Source of the DNA: Eudorina sp. 2006-703-Eu-15
Taxonomy: Eukaryota > Chlorophyta > Chlorophyceae > Chlamydomonadales > Volvocaceae
Direction of reading: 5' to 3'
DNA: 64,000 nt
NCBI GenBank assembly: GCA_003117195.1
Contig: BDSI01000151.1
Span: 213,543 to 277,542, forward strand
The position numbers and the translations under genes were made by a program. Below the pieces are notes generated by a model. It was given only the letters and a program-made list of their open reading frames with translations. It ran no database searches and was not told the origin of the DNA. Of the stretch, positions 12,338-38,147 are shown one piece after another. Position 1 is the first letter of the stretch. Each line of letters starts with the position of its first letter.

Positions 12338-12651
12338 GATGCCTTCCAGTGACATCTCATGATACTTATCCAGGATCGTTATACACTACAATTATCCCCC
12401 CTCAGTAGGGAGCGTCCTCGCGCCCGGTCAGGTACCGGTAGGATTCGAACCCTCACGGCCTAGTCTTGGGGCCGCCGCCTCCCAAGTACTAGCAGTAACC
12501 GTCCCCTGCCCAGGTGACAAGGGGGATTCGAACCCGCGCGACCAGGTCTCGATACCAAATTGTTGTATCATGCCTTATCAGAAAAGGACCAGCTGGCAGA
12601 TGCCTTCCAGTGACATCTCATGATACTTATCCAGGATCGTTATACACTACA
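12338..12651 (-). repeat. TRIM-like unit: full LTR, primer site, internal region, truncated LTR
   Basis: The 91-bp LTR at 12651-12561 is followed by the TTTGGTATCGAGACC site, a GGGTTCGAATCC box, about 165 bp of internal sequence with a second GGGTTCGAATCC box, the polypurine tract, and the first 53 bp of another LTR (12390-12338). The truncated LTR is fused to chromovirus sequence. The internal region matches 10304-10473 closely. Confidence 0.75.
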
Positions 12652-13130
12652 CTGTCACGCCCGGCCCCTGCACTCCAGCCCTATCGGTGTACTCCGGGAA
12701 GCCCCTGGGATCCTGATCCAGGCAATCAGCAGACCAATCGCAGAGCAGTCTGCGCCGAAATTCTAAGAGCAAATCTCCAAAAGGGATATCTAGCGCGACA
12801 ATGGCCTTTGCCTTGGCCTCCGCACCGAGCGCCTCCTCCACATGCGCCTTATAATCGAACCCCAGGGTTTCGAAAATCCGAAGTACCTTCCCCGCCCAAA
12901 AGTATTCATGCTCGTTAGTCATATGGCGATATGCATATCACGCCGTACATACTTTCGCGCTCTAAAAACTGTGCGCTCTTAATACTGAAGTCTGCATAGT
13001 ACGTAAGCATCGCACATTCAAGATGAGTTTTGGTTCAATATTATTTCTGCAGCCCATGTCAAGGGATACTTGCTTTCGAATTGACCGAACTTCAGACTTG
13101 ATTGAGCTAAACCTATTGATAAATGCAGGT

Positions 13131-13500
13131 GGCCACATATCACCGCCGACGTGGGACGCTACGTCGCGGCATGCTCCCTGTGTCAGCGCAATAAGCCAAG
13201 AACACAGAAGAAACGGGTCTACTACAGCCACTCCAGATCCCCGGGCACGTCTGGAGTAGTGTGTCGATGGATTTCATCACACATTTGCCCCGTACGAACG
13301 CGGGCCACAACGCCATCGTCACGTTTGTAGACCGCCTGACCAAGTGGTTCTCTCGGGTGGCCCCTACAACGGAAAACGTCACAGCTGAGAATCTTGCCCA
13401 GTTGTACATGCATCGACAATGTCTTTCGCCACCACGGGCTCCCCGAAGAGGTGATCTCTGACAGGGGGCCACAGTTCGTCAGCAACTTCTGAAAGAAGTC
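13131..13500 (+). pseudogene. Degenerate Ty3/Gypsy integrase fragment
   Basis: Different frames give WPHITADVGRYVAACSLCQRN (integrase zinc finger end), then SMDFITHLPRTNAGHNAIV and FVDRLTKWF (first catalytic Asp region), then GLPEEVISDRGPQFVSNF (second Asp). The frame shifts at least twice, and the fragment stops before the Glu. It is on the opposite strand to, and diverged from, the integrase at 11074-12337. It lies immediately upstream of the segmental duplicate. Confidence 0.75.
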
Positions 13501-13727
13501 CTCAAAATCACCGGCACACAACAGCGGCTATCATCAGCGCACGCTACGCGTACCATGAATGAATGAACGTTACAGCGGACCCCAAAGGGATCACCGGTGT
13601 ATGCGTACCGGTATGTACGACCAGCGCATAGACGCCGCCGTGCTCCTGCGCATAGCATCTATTTCCATACGTAGCTAGCCCAGCCATGCAAGTCGCGCGA
13701 ATTTGTGGGGGTGTTCCATCTCGGCAA

Positions 13728-15820
13728 GGTACACGAATACAATGCGACAGTCGATGCATCGGTTGCTGACTTTGGGCAGCCACCGGTACTTTTAGCTGCT
13801 TTGACGGATCCCACCACATCAAATGAATTCATTCGGGAGCTGCCTCCGCCGTACGGACGCCTCCGGGTGCGGTTTCTCAGCCGGACCGACCAGAAAGCCA
13901 CCGTGGCCGTGTGTCGCTTCTTGGTCACCAATGAGACATCTGCGGGCGCGGCGGCTTGCCAGGATGGACTGGACAACGACTGGTAAGTGGGACGGATAGC
14001 TGGAGTTGCGTTTGCACGTATATTCACGCACCGTGTGGCAGTTGTGGTCATCCCGCTGTTGCGTACAAGCGCTTGCAAGCAACACCGGCATGCCCACAAC
14101 TGCCACGCAGCATACGTACTTATATTCCGTCGGGTGAAGGTATGTGCGCGCAGGCATAACTTACAGTAATATTTTCGTTGTTGTTTGGTCACGGTGCTTC
14201 GATTGGATGCGCAAGAATTACTCCACTAGCAGTCGCTGCTGGGCACTACTGTCACGAGCCAGGCATGGGTCTTCCAAGACCTCGAGATGGTGCAGCTCCG
14301 GGTGCTTACTTCAGGGGTGGTGGTAGCTGGGTAATGGCGGGGGTGCCTGTGTGGGCGACCTTCCCCGTGCTTGCTTGGCTTTATCCACTTCTGGGGATCA
14401 TGCCCTTTGCTGTGCGTGCCTATCCCTTTGGTAATGTTGCCCCGCTGTGCGCCTCTGCTTGCTTCGGTCTCTGTCTGGGTGGGGTCATGGCCCGATGTAT
14501 TCTTGTTCGCGGCGTTGAGGTGTGGAGGTTTCGTGCAGCCTTGTCGGTGGGGCCTGCTGCTGGGGCTTGCCCTGGTATACAACGTTGATCTCTTCTCGGG
14601 GTCCGCTGCTGTATCGCTCATTCATTCATGCCTGCAACAGTCATTTCACCTTTCCGTTACAGCTGATCGGAAATACCGATTGCAATATTTCCTTACTTGT
14701 GAGTTCTGCAATCTGCGCGTGCGCGGCTAGTCGGTATGGCAGTAGTGTTACTTTTCCACGCAATTCACTGCCTGTTGTGACCTGAGTCACAAGTCCAACT
14801 GCTGGGGGCAGTCAGAACTGCCGATTAAGGAGACCTGGCGTGCTTATGAGCACAGGGCGCCAACCAGTAGTGGTACGGTGTGGTGGACGAGCCCAACCGA
14901 CGACCGTTACCCCGGTGACCCTTAATCGGAATCGAGATGCCGGAGGCTTGCGCTCCAACTATGCGATTTGACGCAATAGTTCCCGTTTGTAAATAGTTTA
15001 CAAACGGGTGCCATTGTGGCGGTGTCATAGTGACGACCCAAAGAAGGCCAGTTGCGGCGCATTGTGCGACGGTTACCTGAAAACGGAGAGGATGCCAAAT
15101 AGGTTTGGGCATTAAGTTAAAGATCGTTGTCAATCATGCAAGCGAGGGCACGATACAACACTGCCCCTATATATATACCTACCTATATATGTAGCTAGCA
15201 CACCACACCGCAAGGATCCGTCCCCTCGCCAATCATAGTTATCATGATATATTATTCTAGCTAGCTACATACATGATGCTTGTCCTACTTCTGCTTAGCT
15301 TGTCCTTTCCGTGACCATGCAGCGGCGGAGTCATTGACATGGCCGACCCGGACTGCAACCCGCCGCCGCCGCCGCCGGCGCCGCGCGCCGTCGCCGCCGC
15401 CGATGCCGCCGATGCCCCCATCACCATTCCCAGAACCTCCCTCGCCGCGGCCGCCACCGCCGCCACCGCCCTCCCCTCGCCCGCCGATGCCGCCTCTGCC
15501 GCCACCGCCCTCCCCTCGCCCGCCGATGCCGCCACCGCCACCACCGCCACCGCCGCCACCGCCCTCCCCTCGCCCGCCGCTGCCGCCTCCGCCGTCCCCG
15601 CCCTCCCCTCGCCCGCCGTTGCCGCCACCGCCGTCACCACCGCCACCCTCGCCACCATCGCCACCAGTGCCCCGCGCACCCCGCTGGCCGCCCAGATCAC
15701 CCCGTGGCTCACCACGTCCCCCTCCGAACCCGCCATCCCCTCGTGTAATAATAATAATAATAGTCGTACCAATTATAATAATATTGTTAATAATATTATT
15801 ATGCCGGGCATCACCCTGGC
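13728..15820 (+). pseudogene. Truncated 3' end of an M11 gametolysin-like gene
   Basis: It holds the counterparts of exon 11 (13728-13982, again 255 nt) and exon 12 (from 15323) of the gene at 21865-36556. Exon 11 keeps VHEYNAT and PPVLLAALTDPTTSNEF, but the acceptor before it has changed from CACAG/GG to GGCAAG/G, which breaks the splice frame. In exon 12 a 4-nt length difference early in the CCG-rich run moves the Ser-Pro frame, so the product would become Ala-rich (APRAVAAADAADA). No exons 1-10 exist upstream, where a Gypsy fragment lies instead. It is best read as a 5'-truncated pseudogene left by the segmental duplication. Confidence 0.8.
14256..14650 (+). repeat. Dispersed repeat R1
   Basis: A block of about 390 bp running from GGTCTTCCAAGACCTCGAGA to GGGGTCCGCTG with a CATTCATTCAT tail. 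Similar blocks lie at 35262-35645 and 59850-60945, with tail-only pieces near 8170, 13555 (minus) and 25070 (minus). A common 3' end with a short-period tail suggests a non-LTR or SINE-type origin. No coding frame is shared. Confidence 0.6.
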
Positions 15821-16173
15821 GTGTGTTCAGGGGACAGAGACGATGAGGCTGATCATTAGAGCCTATACGCCGCCTTAACCGGCCCTGAGTCAAAGCGTTT
15901 CTATAGTATAGTAGTACCGTTACAGTGTGGATAGGCTTCCGGGCCCTGTCTAAGGTTTATGTCGCGGTTTTATATGATGCTATAGGACACCTTCAACCAT
16001 CATCACACCGAACCTACGCCACACGAACCGAGGGTCCAAGGCGGTTGATCCTGCCAACTAAGGATCCCACCTCATCCATTCACCCGCACATCCGTAGAGA
16101 CAGAGGGTTCAGCAATCGCCACCGATCTAGAGTGCGAATCTCAATCCATCAACTGTGATCTCAACTCCACATC

Positions 16174-17408
16174 TCAGCAGCTAGCCATAATCTCATGCTC
16201 CCGAACAATGTCGGGGGTCACCCTAACCGCGGTAGTGTCACCTGACCTGACCGCATTTCTGGTTAGCCCACCCCGTTGCATTCGTTGGTGGTGTGTGGGG
16301 ATACGGGACTTCGCTCCAGCACCCGACGGCGCTTCACGATGTCGTTTAGGCTGCGGACGGCGTGATCGTGTACTTAGTCGGGCGCAGCATTGTGTCGCTT
16401 TGCGAGGTGCGATACCAAGTTCAATCAGTAAAGGTTTGGGGTCTGAGCAAATGGTTTCACCGATCCCTAGGGTAATGGCTTCTGTTGCATTGTAGCGGAC
16501 CAACCACCCAATGGCGTGGAGGTGTTCTGCGAGCTGTTCGTGCTGCTCTCCTTTCTGCGGTTTTGTCTCATCGTGTCTGAGATCACCAGTGTACCCTACT
16601 TCCAGGGTAGAGACGGTGTGCTTTGCACGATTACATGGCCCAGTGTAGCGTTCGGTGCGTTCAGTGGCTGCTAGTGATAGCATGGGGATGATGAGTAGAT
16701 CGGGTCGCATGTTTTCCGGCTTCCGCTGGTGGGTTCGGCAGCAGCCAGGCAGCAGCAGGCAGCCGGGTTCCTGCGGAGTATTCGGGGCTGCATGACTGCT
16801 TCTGCACAGGCATCCATGACGACATACAGGCGCATGTCTGCGAGCGCCGTCCCGAGAGTGACTTGGTGCGCAGCTCGCTCCGTTGGTGGCGCCGGGTGAT
16901 TTGTTGTTGTGTGCGTGATTTCGACCTGGTCCTTATGTCCCTGTAGCGTAGCAGTAATTTTGTCTCGTCATCGTCGAAACCTCCTCGGGCCTCGAAGGTT
17001 TTGTGTAATTCTGTACGCTGCATTTTTGAGTGTGTGTGCGGTATCTTTTGCGTGTACGGGGATTGTAGCTGGTTCATTGATAGGCACCCGACCCAGCCAG
17101 GAGCCTGCAGGGTCGTATACGTGCGCCGTTTCACTGTTGGCTTGCTCGGGCAGGATTGTGTAATTGCCTGGCGGTGTGATGTCTCTGTCAGGGTTGGGGC
17201 CGTATTTATGGTGTATACGTATGGTGACGTGCTTGAGGGTGAGTCGTGCGTGCGCGGGTGTAGTCGTCATCCGTGTGGGCTGGTAGGTTCCATCTGTCGT
17301 GCCTTCGTTTCGGCGTCCGTTCGTGAGGTGCCTGATGAGGCGGTGGCGCGATGTATGGGTTTCTACCAGTCGGTATCGATTGAGCTGGAGCGAGCACGGA
17401 GGAATCAT
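16174..17408 (-). pseudogene. Fragment of a LINE with restriction-like endonuclease domain (duplicate copy 1)
   Basis: Minus-strand frames at 17408-16968, 17134-16661 and 16710-16174 together resemble the C-terminal half of the ORF at 58153-59181. The core TLEVGYTGDLRHDETK ... HAIGWLVRYNATEAITLGIG aligns with HILEIGYTSDTNH ... AGWKVRYTKQDAISLGFG there. The zinc finger is not seen and the frame is broken. The same fragment occurs at 36512-37855, so it was already present before the segmental duplication. Confidence 0.6.
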
Positions 17409-19070
17409 CTATTTCATTATTGCTTGCTTGCTTGCACCGGCCCTCCCCAGCCAGCAGCCCGCCGTGCGTTCCGCTGCTGCTGATTATTATTATGCAAACC
17501 GTCGCAACCAATATCATCATTCATCTGTAGGTCGTGGATGGCGAGAGACAAATACGTGGATAGCTAGTAAGTACGAGTTACAAGTTTATTAAGACCGCCC
17601 ACGCAGCCATGCGGGTAGCCACGGCGGCAGGCGAGTGCTGCAGAGGGCTGAAGGCGAGCGAGGAACGGTACGACGTGACCGAAGCGTGCGTGGTCGGTGG
17701 CGAAGCAGGATAGAACAATAATAATATAGTAATAGTAAGAGCGTCGGTGTACGCCGCCCGGAGCCGCCTGGCGTGTGTATGTTAGGCAAGGGGGTGGGGA
17801 ACGAACTGATGAGGGGGTGGGGAAATAAATGTATGCCCGCACCACGTACTGCTTAGATGGGCCGTATCGCCATCATTGATAGATGGAGATGATGATCAGG
17901 GAGCAGACAGACGACCCAACCTCGCCAATACATGATATTGACGACACCCACACACCGATTCTCCACCGCGACCCGGCATTAGTGCGTTTCGTTCCCCATA
18001 CGTACGTACGTACCTGCCTGTTCCTCATCACCTATCTGCCTATCTATCTACCCATCCCCATGTACACACGAAGCAGTTCCGTCCGTCGCTGAACGAACGA
18101 ATGAAGGTATGTAGATAGGAACGTTCGCTTACTTGAATGGATGCATGGGGGCAGGCGGATATCAAATTACTTACTGCCAGCGGCGGGAAGCAAACCTCCA
18201 GGCATTCTCAGGAACGCACCGGACTGAATTCTGAGTACGTACTCTGGATGGAGCGTGCTAGCTTAGCTAGCTCAAGCATACATATACGTACGTATACCGA
18301 CATCTACAATGGCCGTACGTTGCAACGGCTCGCTACGTACCTTATTACGTACTGGCCCGCCTACGTACGATTGTATCTACGTACGTACGCACCCTACGTC
18401 GTCGGCACCCTGCCTACCTCCCACGTGCTGCTGCGTGGTGACCCGCCGCCGCCGGCCCATATATACGTGCGCGCGGACCATCCAGCAGGTCACATTACAT
18501 ATATCCTACACACGCGCGTGCGTGTGCACTTACATAGCAGAATAATGCAAGCAAGCAAGCGACAAGCAAGGTCGCCCACCATTATATTATATTATTACGC
18601 GTGTCACGGGGCGGATATCGGGTACGTTTCGTTCGCACACACATATAGCTAGTACGGACTTTGCCGTGCGTGCGTTGACATGTACGGGCGGGCGAGGCAG
18701 TTCCGTCCATGGCCCGCCGCCGCTGTATGTCGCGGCCGCCCATCCACGAATGCAGCCATTGAAGGATGGTCAATGATAAAACAAGTTCTACAGCGAAGTT
18801 CATCATGCACACGCGAGATACAGTAATAATATAATGCGCCATCCAGTGATATGATCTATCTATCGCAGCTCGCTAGCCCCGCCAGTGATATGATCTATCG
18901 CAGCTAGCCCCGCCCGCCAGCCGTCCATAGATACATACATATATATCGCAGCAGACCATGTCGCTATACTTTTGCTTGCTACGACACTTGGACATGTTCC
19001 AGCTAGCTAGCATGAAATCATGGTTGCTTGGCGGCGGGCCATCCACGCACCCATGCACTAGTTCGTCTTA

Positions 19071-20792
19071 GGTGGTGGCGGTGGCGTTAGTGGTGCCGGA
19101 CAGGACGGTGGTGGCGGCGGCGGCAGTGCTAGCTGTGTGTTCGATCAGCACACACAATGCCAACGGAGAGCAACTAGGCAAGGCGCGCCACTTTTGCTGA
19201 CTTGGGAGGTGCTGCGTTAGATGGGATGGGTTAAGTAGCCGGGCCGGGCTTCTGCTCGTTGCCGTTATTCTTACCAGCGTTTCCCGTTAGTTACCATTGT
19301 TTCCCCGTTACCAGCGCGTCCCCCCCTTTGAGCGCTGCAGGCAGGCGCAGTTGCTTCGCCGCCAGCGGTTCCAGCAGTTTCTGCGGTGGTGCGTGGCTGC
19401 GGTCGCTGCTAGGTGCCGGGAACTAACGGTGCAGCAACCAGCAGCAGCGCGATGTCAGACGCCGCCAACCGGCCCGCCCGGCAAGTTAAGGCACGCGTTA
19501 ATCGACGCGCAGTGCCATGATCCTTAATATATAAGAAAGTGCCATGAAGGTTGATCGCATCCGCTCGCCCGCCCCAAGCACGTTATTACCCAACACCACC
19601 CCTGCCCCGTGGTCCCTTACAATTGCAGCTACACGCACAATTTTGAGGAGAACTCGAGTCAAAATTTGTTTTGGGCGCGAAAGGGTAGAGTGGTCGTTAT
19701 CAGTCGTACTTGCACAAACAACGTACTCGTGTTGCCGTACGTTGCTTTCGGCTTGCTTGGTTCCTTCCGCGTGATTGGTTGTTGCTTCGGTCGGCGTGGC
19801 AGCTGTTTCTCCTCTGCTGTTTCGTCATCTTTGGTAGCTCGTTCCGTCTTTGCCGCGGGCTCTTAGGACTAATCGCTGGCCTTGTCGTCAGGGCGCCCTT
19901 TTCGGCGCCAGGTTTCGTCTGCTTTCCCACCCACCCACCCGGCAACCTAAGCAGGGGTGTCGTCGCACCCTCCGGGTCCCGGGGAGGGACTCGAGGGGGT
20001 TGGACCGCGGGACGGCCTTCGAGAGACTGGGCGAGCGGGAGAGGGCGCTGCGCTTTGGGCCTACCTAGGGTACCTAGGGAGGGGCGCGAACTTCCGCGTC
20101 GCGCGCAGGCTCCTTTGGCGTCTCGGACCCTTTTCGTTCCCCCGCATCCTGTTCACCCTTCCGGGTTGCCGCGGTGGTGATTGCTGGTGGGTAGTTTGCT
20201 CGCGTGGAAGGAGAAGGCGCTAGTCAGCAGGTCCGCGCTTTCGGTAGTTGTGTTGTCGTCGTAGGTGTCTTTCAGTAGTACTGCCCAGTTTTAGCAGGTG
20301 TCCAGCAGGTTTGTGAATTTCGGTGAGCTAGCTTCGTACCAGTCCGTTGTGGCAGGAGTCCCCCGTGTAGGGGTCTGGTTTTCTAGGTTTTCTCAGTGTG
20401 GTAGTTGCGAGGGTGTGCCCGCGCTGCATCGGGCGGCCCAGTTAGGGCAGCTTACGTAGGTTATTTGTAAGACGCGCGCAGAGTGTCCGCGCTGTGCTGT
20501 GTCCCGGCCAACTGTGGCCTCGCGGCACCAAATACACCAAAAGCTACACATGACCGTCAACTAACATCGTCATCATCCCCTTCTGGATACACAATTTGTG
20601 TGCAGCAGCTAGCCAGGCCCTACCATTCGACCCAACGGATCAGGGGCGTGCGTGTGCGTGTTGCCCCCCTCCCTTTTTCCCCAGGTGAGCAAGTCTCATT
20701 CTACGTACTATCTACTCATTATTCATCCCCCAATACACTCTTGCTGTGTGCGCCGTGAGGTAACGGCAAAACGTTCATTGGTCGCTTAACTA
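19071..20792. other. Intergenic stretch with no recognisable gene
   Basis: It lies between the end of the segmental duplicate and repeat R2. Frames open at 19710-20220 give composition-biased proteins without motifs. The only recognisable item is the short C1A-like scrap at 19073-19127. Confidence 0.45.
19073..19127 (-). pseudogene. Scrap resembling the proline-rich exon of the C1A protease gene
   Basis: About 55 bp (GGTGGTGGCGGTGGCGTTAG and what follows) closely matches about 41068-41122 inside the last exon of the C1A gene, including the unusual GCGTTAGTGGTG core. It sits just beyond the end of the duplicated block, where a second C1A gene would be expected if the duplication had originally included it. 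Low sequence complexity makes this uncertain. Confidence 0.4.
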
Positions 20793-21352
20793 ATTCGCAA
20801 GAAGGCAAATCTTGATGTTGGTGGCATCTTGATGTTCAAACAGCAGAACACTATTCGAATCCCCGCCCCCTCACTGCCGTGTGATTAGGCGGGTCTGGCG
20901 CGGTTTCCAGGAGAGGCAATCCTGGCGCGCTGGTAACCTGGTGTAGTGGCCGGTATGGCTGCGTGACCCCCCCCCCCGCGGGTGATGGAGGATGGGTGCG
21001 CAGTCCTTGGTAGGGCCCGTTGGAACACCCGGTCGGGATACGGGTACGGTTACTATAAAAATTCAACTTAGCATGTACCACCTGCTCCTAAACCAAGTAT
21101 TCAACACGTGGCACCTGTAGGAACAAACCTCAGCGCGAGAGGCGTTGGGTTGACGTTGACCTGGGTCCATGGAGACCGCGGAGCTTTTCTTTGACCGTTT
21201 GTGCGCATACACTTTTTGTCAGCTAAACCAAAGATACTTGCAATAGAGGACAAATAATATGACAATCCTTGCGAGTTTTTAGCGAACGTTTGGCCGTTAC
21301 CTCACACACATCTAGGGGGCGGGGCCCCCCCAAACGCGCTGGGACCCCGCCC
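20793..21352 (+). repeat. Dispersed non-coding repeat R2, copy 1 (3' part, split by a SINE)
   Basis: It shares GATGTTGGTGGCATCTTGAT, AGCGCGAGAGGCGTTGGGTT and GACCGTTTGTGCGCA with copies at 27565-28918 and 32290-33300. It ends in a GC-rich inverted segment (GGGGCGGGGCCCCCCC...GGGACCCCGCCC). A tRNA-derived SINE fragment interrupts it at 20855-21058. No coding capacity is seen. Confidence 0.7.
20855..21058 (+). repeat. tRNA-derived SINE fragment (5'-truncated)
   Basis: TCGAATCCCCGCCCCCTCAC, GGCGGGTCTGGCGCGGTTTC and GGTGCGCAGTCCTTGGTAGG match the better preserved copy at 47064-47360. It begins within the B box, so the tRNA-like head is lost. Copies 28555 and 32650 of R2 lack this insert at the same point. 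Confidence 0.65.
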
Positions 21353-21864
21353 AAAAGATTACGTGCAAAGAAGTCTTTATCATGCATAACTCGGCGAATG
21401 TCTACATACAGAAATTTGACTTTCAGTTCCAGGTTATGGCTGTATATCTATCCTGATGATGAAATAGCCCATATGTATTGAAGGACAGCAGATAATGAAT
21501 ATAATGGTACATCTGCTGGAGGCGTTTTGGTCGATAGATGATAGTACTATACATGCATACGCGCGCGCCCAAGAAGATGGATGCAGAAATAAATGTAGAT
21601 AGATAGATAATGAACGAACCGACCCGAACGAAGGACCAATAATGAATCGACAAGTAACCGATTACATACGTATGTATCTTTGCCATCAACATACAACGAG
21701 CGAGCGAACATACACAATATGGAAGCGATTAAATATACCAAGGTGTAATGTATTTTAACCGTTACTAAAGTGTGTAGAGTTACTCGCATGTACGTATGTA
21801 TGCGTGTAATTAGTGTTATAGACACGCACGCTTCCTGCTGCAGCTGCTGCAGAACTAACCATCC

Positions 21865-36556
<14,692 letters not shown>

Positions 36557-37855
36557 GTCAAAGAGTTCCTGGTTAGCCCCGCCACCCCGTTGCATTCGTT
36601 GGTGGTGTGTGGGGTTAAGGGAGTTCGCTCCAGCACCCAACGGCGCTTCACGATGTCGTTTAGGCTGCGGACGGCGTGATCGTGTAGTCGGGCGTAGTAT
36701 TGTGTCGCTTTGCCAGGTGCGATCGATACCAAGTTCAATCAGTAAAGGTTTTGTTGGGGTCTGAGCAAATGGTTCCACCGATCCCTAGCTAGGGTAACGG
36801 CTTCTGTTGCAGTGTAGCGGACCTACCACCCACTGGCGTGGAGGTGTTCTGCGAGCTGTTCGTGCTGCTTTCCTTTCTGTGCGGTTTTCTCATCTGAACC
36901 AGTGTACCCTACCCAGTGCGTGTACCAGTGTACCCTACCCAGTGTACCCTACCCAGTGTACCCTACTTCCAGGATAGCGACGGTGTGCTTTGCAAGATTT
37001 CGTGGCCCAGTGTAGCGTTCGGTGCGTTCATCAGTGGCTGCTAGATAGCATGGGGATGATGAGTAAATCGCGATCCCGGTCATGCTATATATCCCGATCG
37101 GGTCGCATTGTTTCCGGTCTTCCGCAGGTGGGTTCGGCAGCAGCCAGGCAGCAGGCAGCCGGGTTCCTGCGGAGTATTCGGGGCTGCATGGCTGCTTCTG
37201 CACAGGCATCCATGACAGGAGCATGTCTGCCAGCGCCGTCCCGAGAGCGACTTGGTGCGCAGCTCGCTCCGTTGGAGGCACCGGCGGGTGATTTATTTGT
37301 TGTTGTGTGATTTCGACCGGGTCCTTATGTTGTCCTTGTAGCGTAGCAGTAATTTTGTCTCGTCTTCGTCGAAACCTCCTCGGGCCTCGAGGGTTTTGTG
37401 TAATTCTGGACGCTGCATTTTTGAGTGTGTGTGCGGTATCTTTTGCGTGTACAGGGATTGTAGCTGGTTCTTTGATAGGCACCCGACCCAGCCAGGAGCC
37501 TGCAGGGTCGTATATATACGTGCGCCGTTCACTGTTGCCTTGCTCGGGCAGGCAGGATTGTGTAATGGCCTGGCGGTGTGATGTCTTTGTCAGGGTTGGG
37601 GCCGTATTTATGGTGAAGTGCTTGAGGGTGAGTCGTGCGTGCGCGGGTGTAGTCGTCATCCGTGTGGGCTGGTGCCATCTGCCCTGCCTACCCTGCCTTC
37701 GTTTCGGCGTTCGTGAGGTGGAGATCGTGTGCCTGCTGAGGCGGTGGCGATGTATGGGTTCGTTTCTATCAGTCAATCGGTATCGAATGAGCTGGAGTGA
37801 GCACGGCGGAATCATGTATTTCGTTGCTTGCTTGCACCGGCCCTCGCTCCCCAGC

Positions 37856-38147
37856 TGTAAGCCCGGTGCCTGAGCATCCGCGGGATTAGCCTTTAGGTCT
37901 TACATTTGGTATCGAGACCAGTGCCGTACCCTTATGTGGTGGATTAAGGTCGGCGGTTCGATCCCTGGCACAGCCATTACCGGCCCTTGTGTGGTGGATC
38001 AAGGACGGTACGAACCCGTGCTAATCTGGTAAAACCGGCATACGGTGGGGTGGCCCAATGCCTGGCGCCGAGGACGGCTTGCTCCTAAGGGGGGGGAGTG
38101 TAAGCCCGGTGCCTGAGCATCCGCGGGATTAGCCTTTAGGTCTTACA
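37856..38147 (+). mobile_element. TRIM / miniature LTR retroelement, 292 bp, with perfect 5-bp target duplication
   Basis: Two identical 49-bp LTRs (37856-37904 and 38099-38147) begin TG and end CA. TTTGGTATCGAGACC follows the first LTR directly as a primer-binding-like site, and AAGGGGGGGGAG precedes the second as the polypurine tract. CCAGC flanks both ends. The paralogous sequence in duplicate copy 1 (about 17445-17460, CTCCCCAGCCAGCAGCCCG) is the unoccupied site. There is no coding capacity. A GGTTCGATCCC box lies at 37955. Movement would depend on proteins from an autonomous LTR element. Confidence 0.92.

Larger units (their letters stand above)
10213..12651 (-). mobile_element. Composite LTR retroelement (TRIM-like units plus chromovirus fragment)
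   Basis: The outer 91-bp LTRs (10213-10303 and 12561-12651) begin TG and end CA on the minus strand. The element is flanked by a perfect 5-bp target duplication, CTGTC (10208-10212 and 12652-12656). Reading on the minus strand, the order is: LTR, primer-binding-like TTTGGTATCGAGACC, about 165 bp non-coding, polypurine tract CTGAGGGGGGATAAT, a truncated third small LTR (12390-12338), a chromovirus integrase fragment (12337-11074), its polypurine tract, its 502-bp LTR (10975-10474), the same primer site and 165-bp internal region again, polypurine tract, final LTR. The polypurine tracts and LTR starts of the small units and of the chromovirus are clearly similar, so the small units look like non-autonomous relatives of it. 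Confidence 0.8.
9816..12922 (-). pseudogene. LINE-like C-terminal ORF with RT-type zinc finger, split by a composite LTR element
   Basis: Two minus-strand pieces, 12922-12652 and 10212-9816, are separated by the composite element at 10213-12651. If the element and one copy of the CTGTC target duplication are removed, the reading frame continues without a stop across the junction (...GVT then ACRYLNW...). The second piece carries RTCRVC, then VEDELHVLIECPVYEPLR, a C..C...H....C zinc finger of the kind found after the reverse transcriptase of non-LTR elements. The N-terminal piece starts at MTNEHEYFW and has no domain I recognise. No RT palm is present, so this is a 3' fragment. Assignment to a LINE rests on the zinc finger alone. 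Confidence 0.55.
13611..19070. repeat. Segmental duplicate, copy 1 (paralogue of 34602-39783)
   Basis: Collinear, high similarity to 34602-39783 over more than 5 kb. The shared order is: M11 exon 11, its intron with repeat R1, the proline-rich exon, a minus-strand LINE fragment, and about 1.6 kb of non-coding DNA ending at the ATGAAATCATGGTTGCTT stretch. Copy 1 has extra sequence around 15840-16250 and lacks the TRIM insertion found in copy 2. The non-coding part (17.5-18.9 kb) is rich in ACGTACGTA runs and shows no gene. Confidence 0.85.

Noticed and set aside
15257..15893. Minus-strand Gly- and Ala-rich frames opposite the proline-rich exons (also 36063-36437 and plus-strand frames at 40467-41783)
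   Set aside because: They are antisense shadows of CCN-rich coding DNA. The plus-strand M11 exon and minus-strand C1A exon explain the sequence with splice phase and homology.
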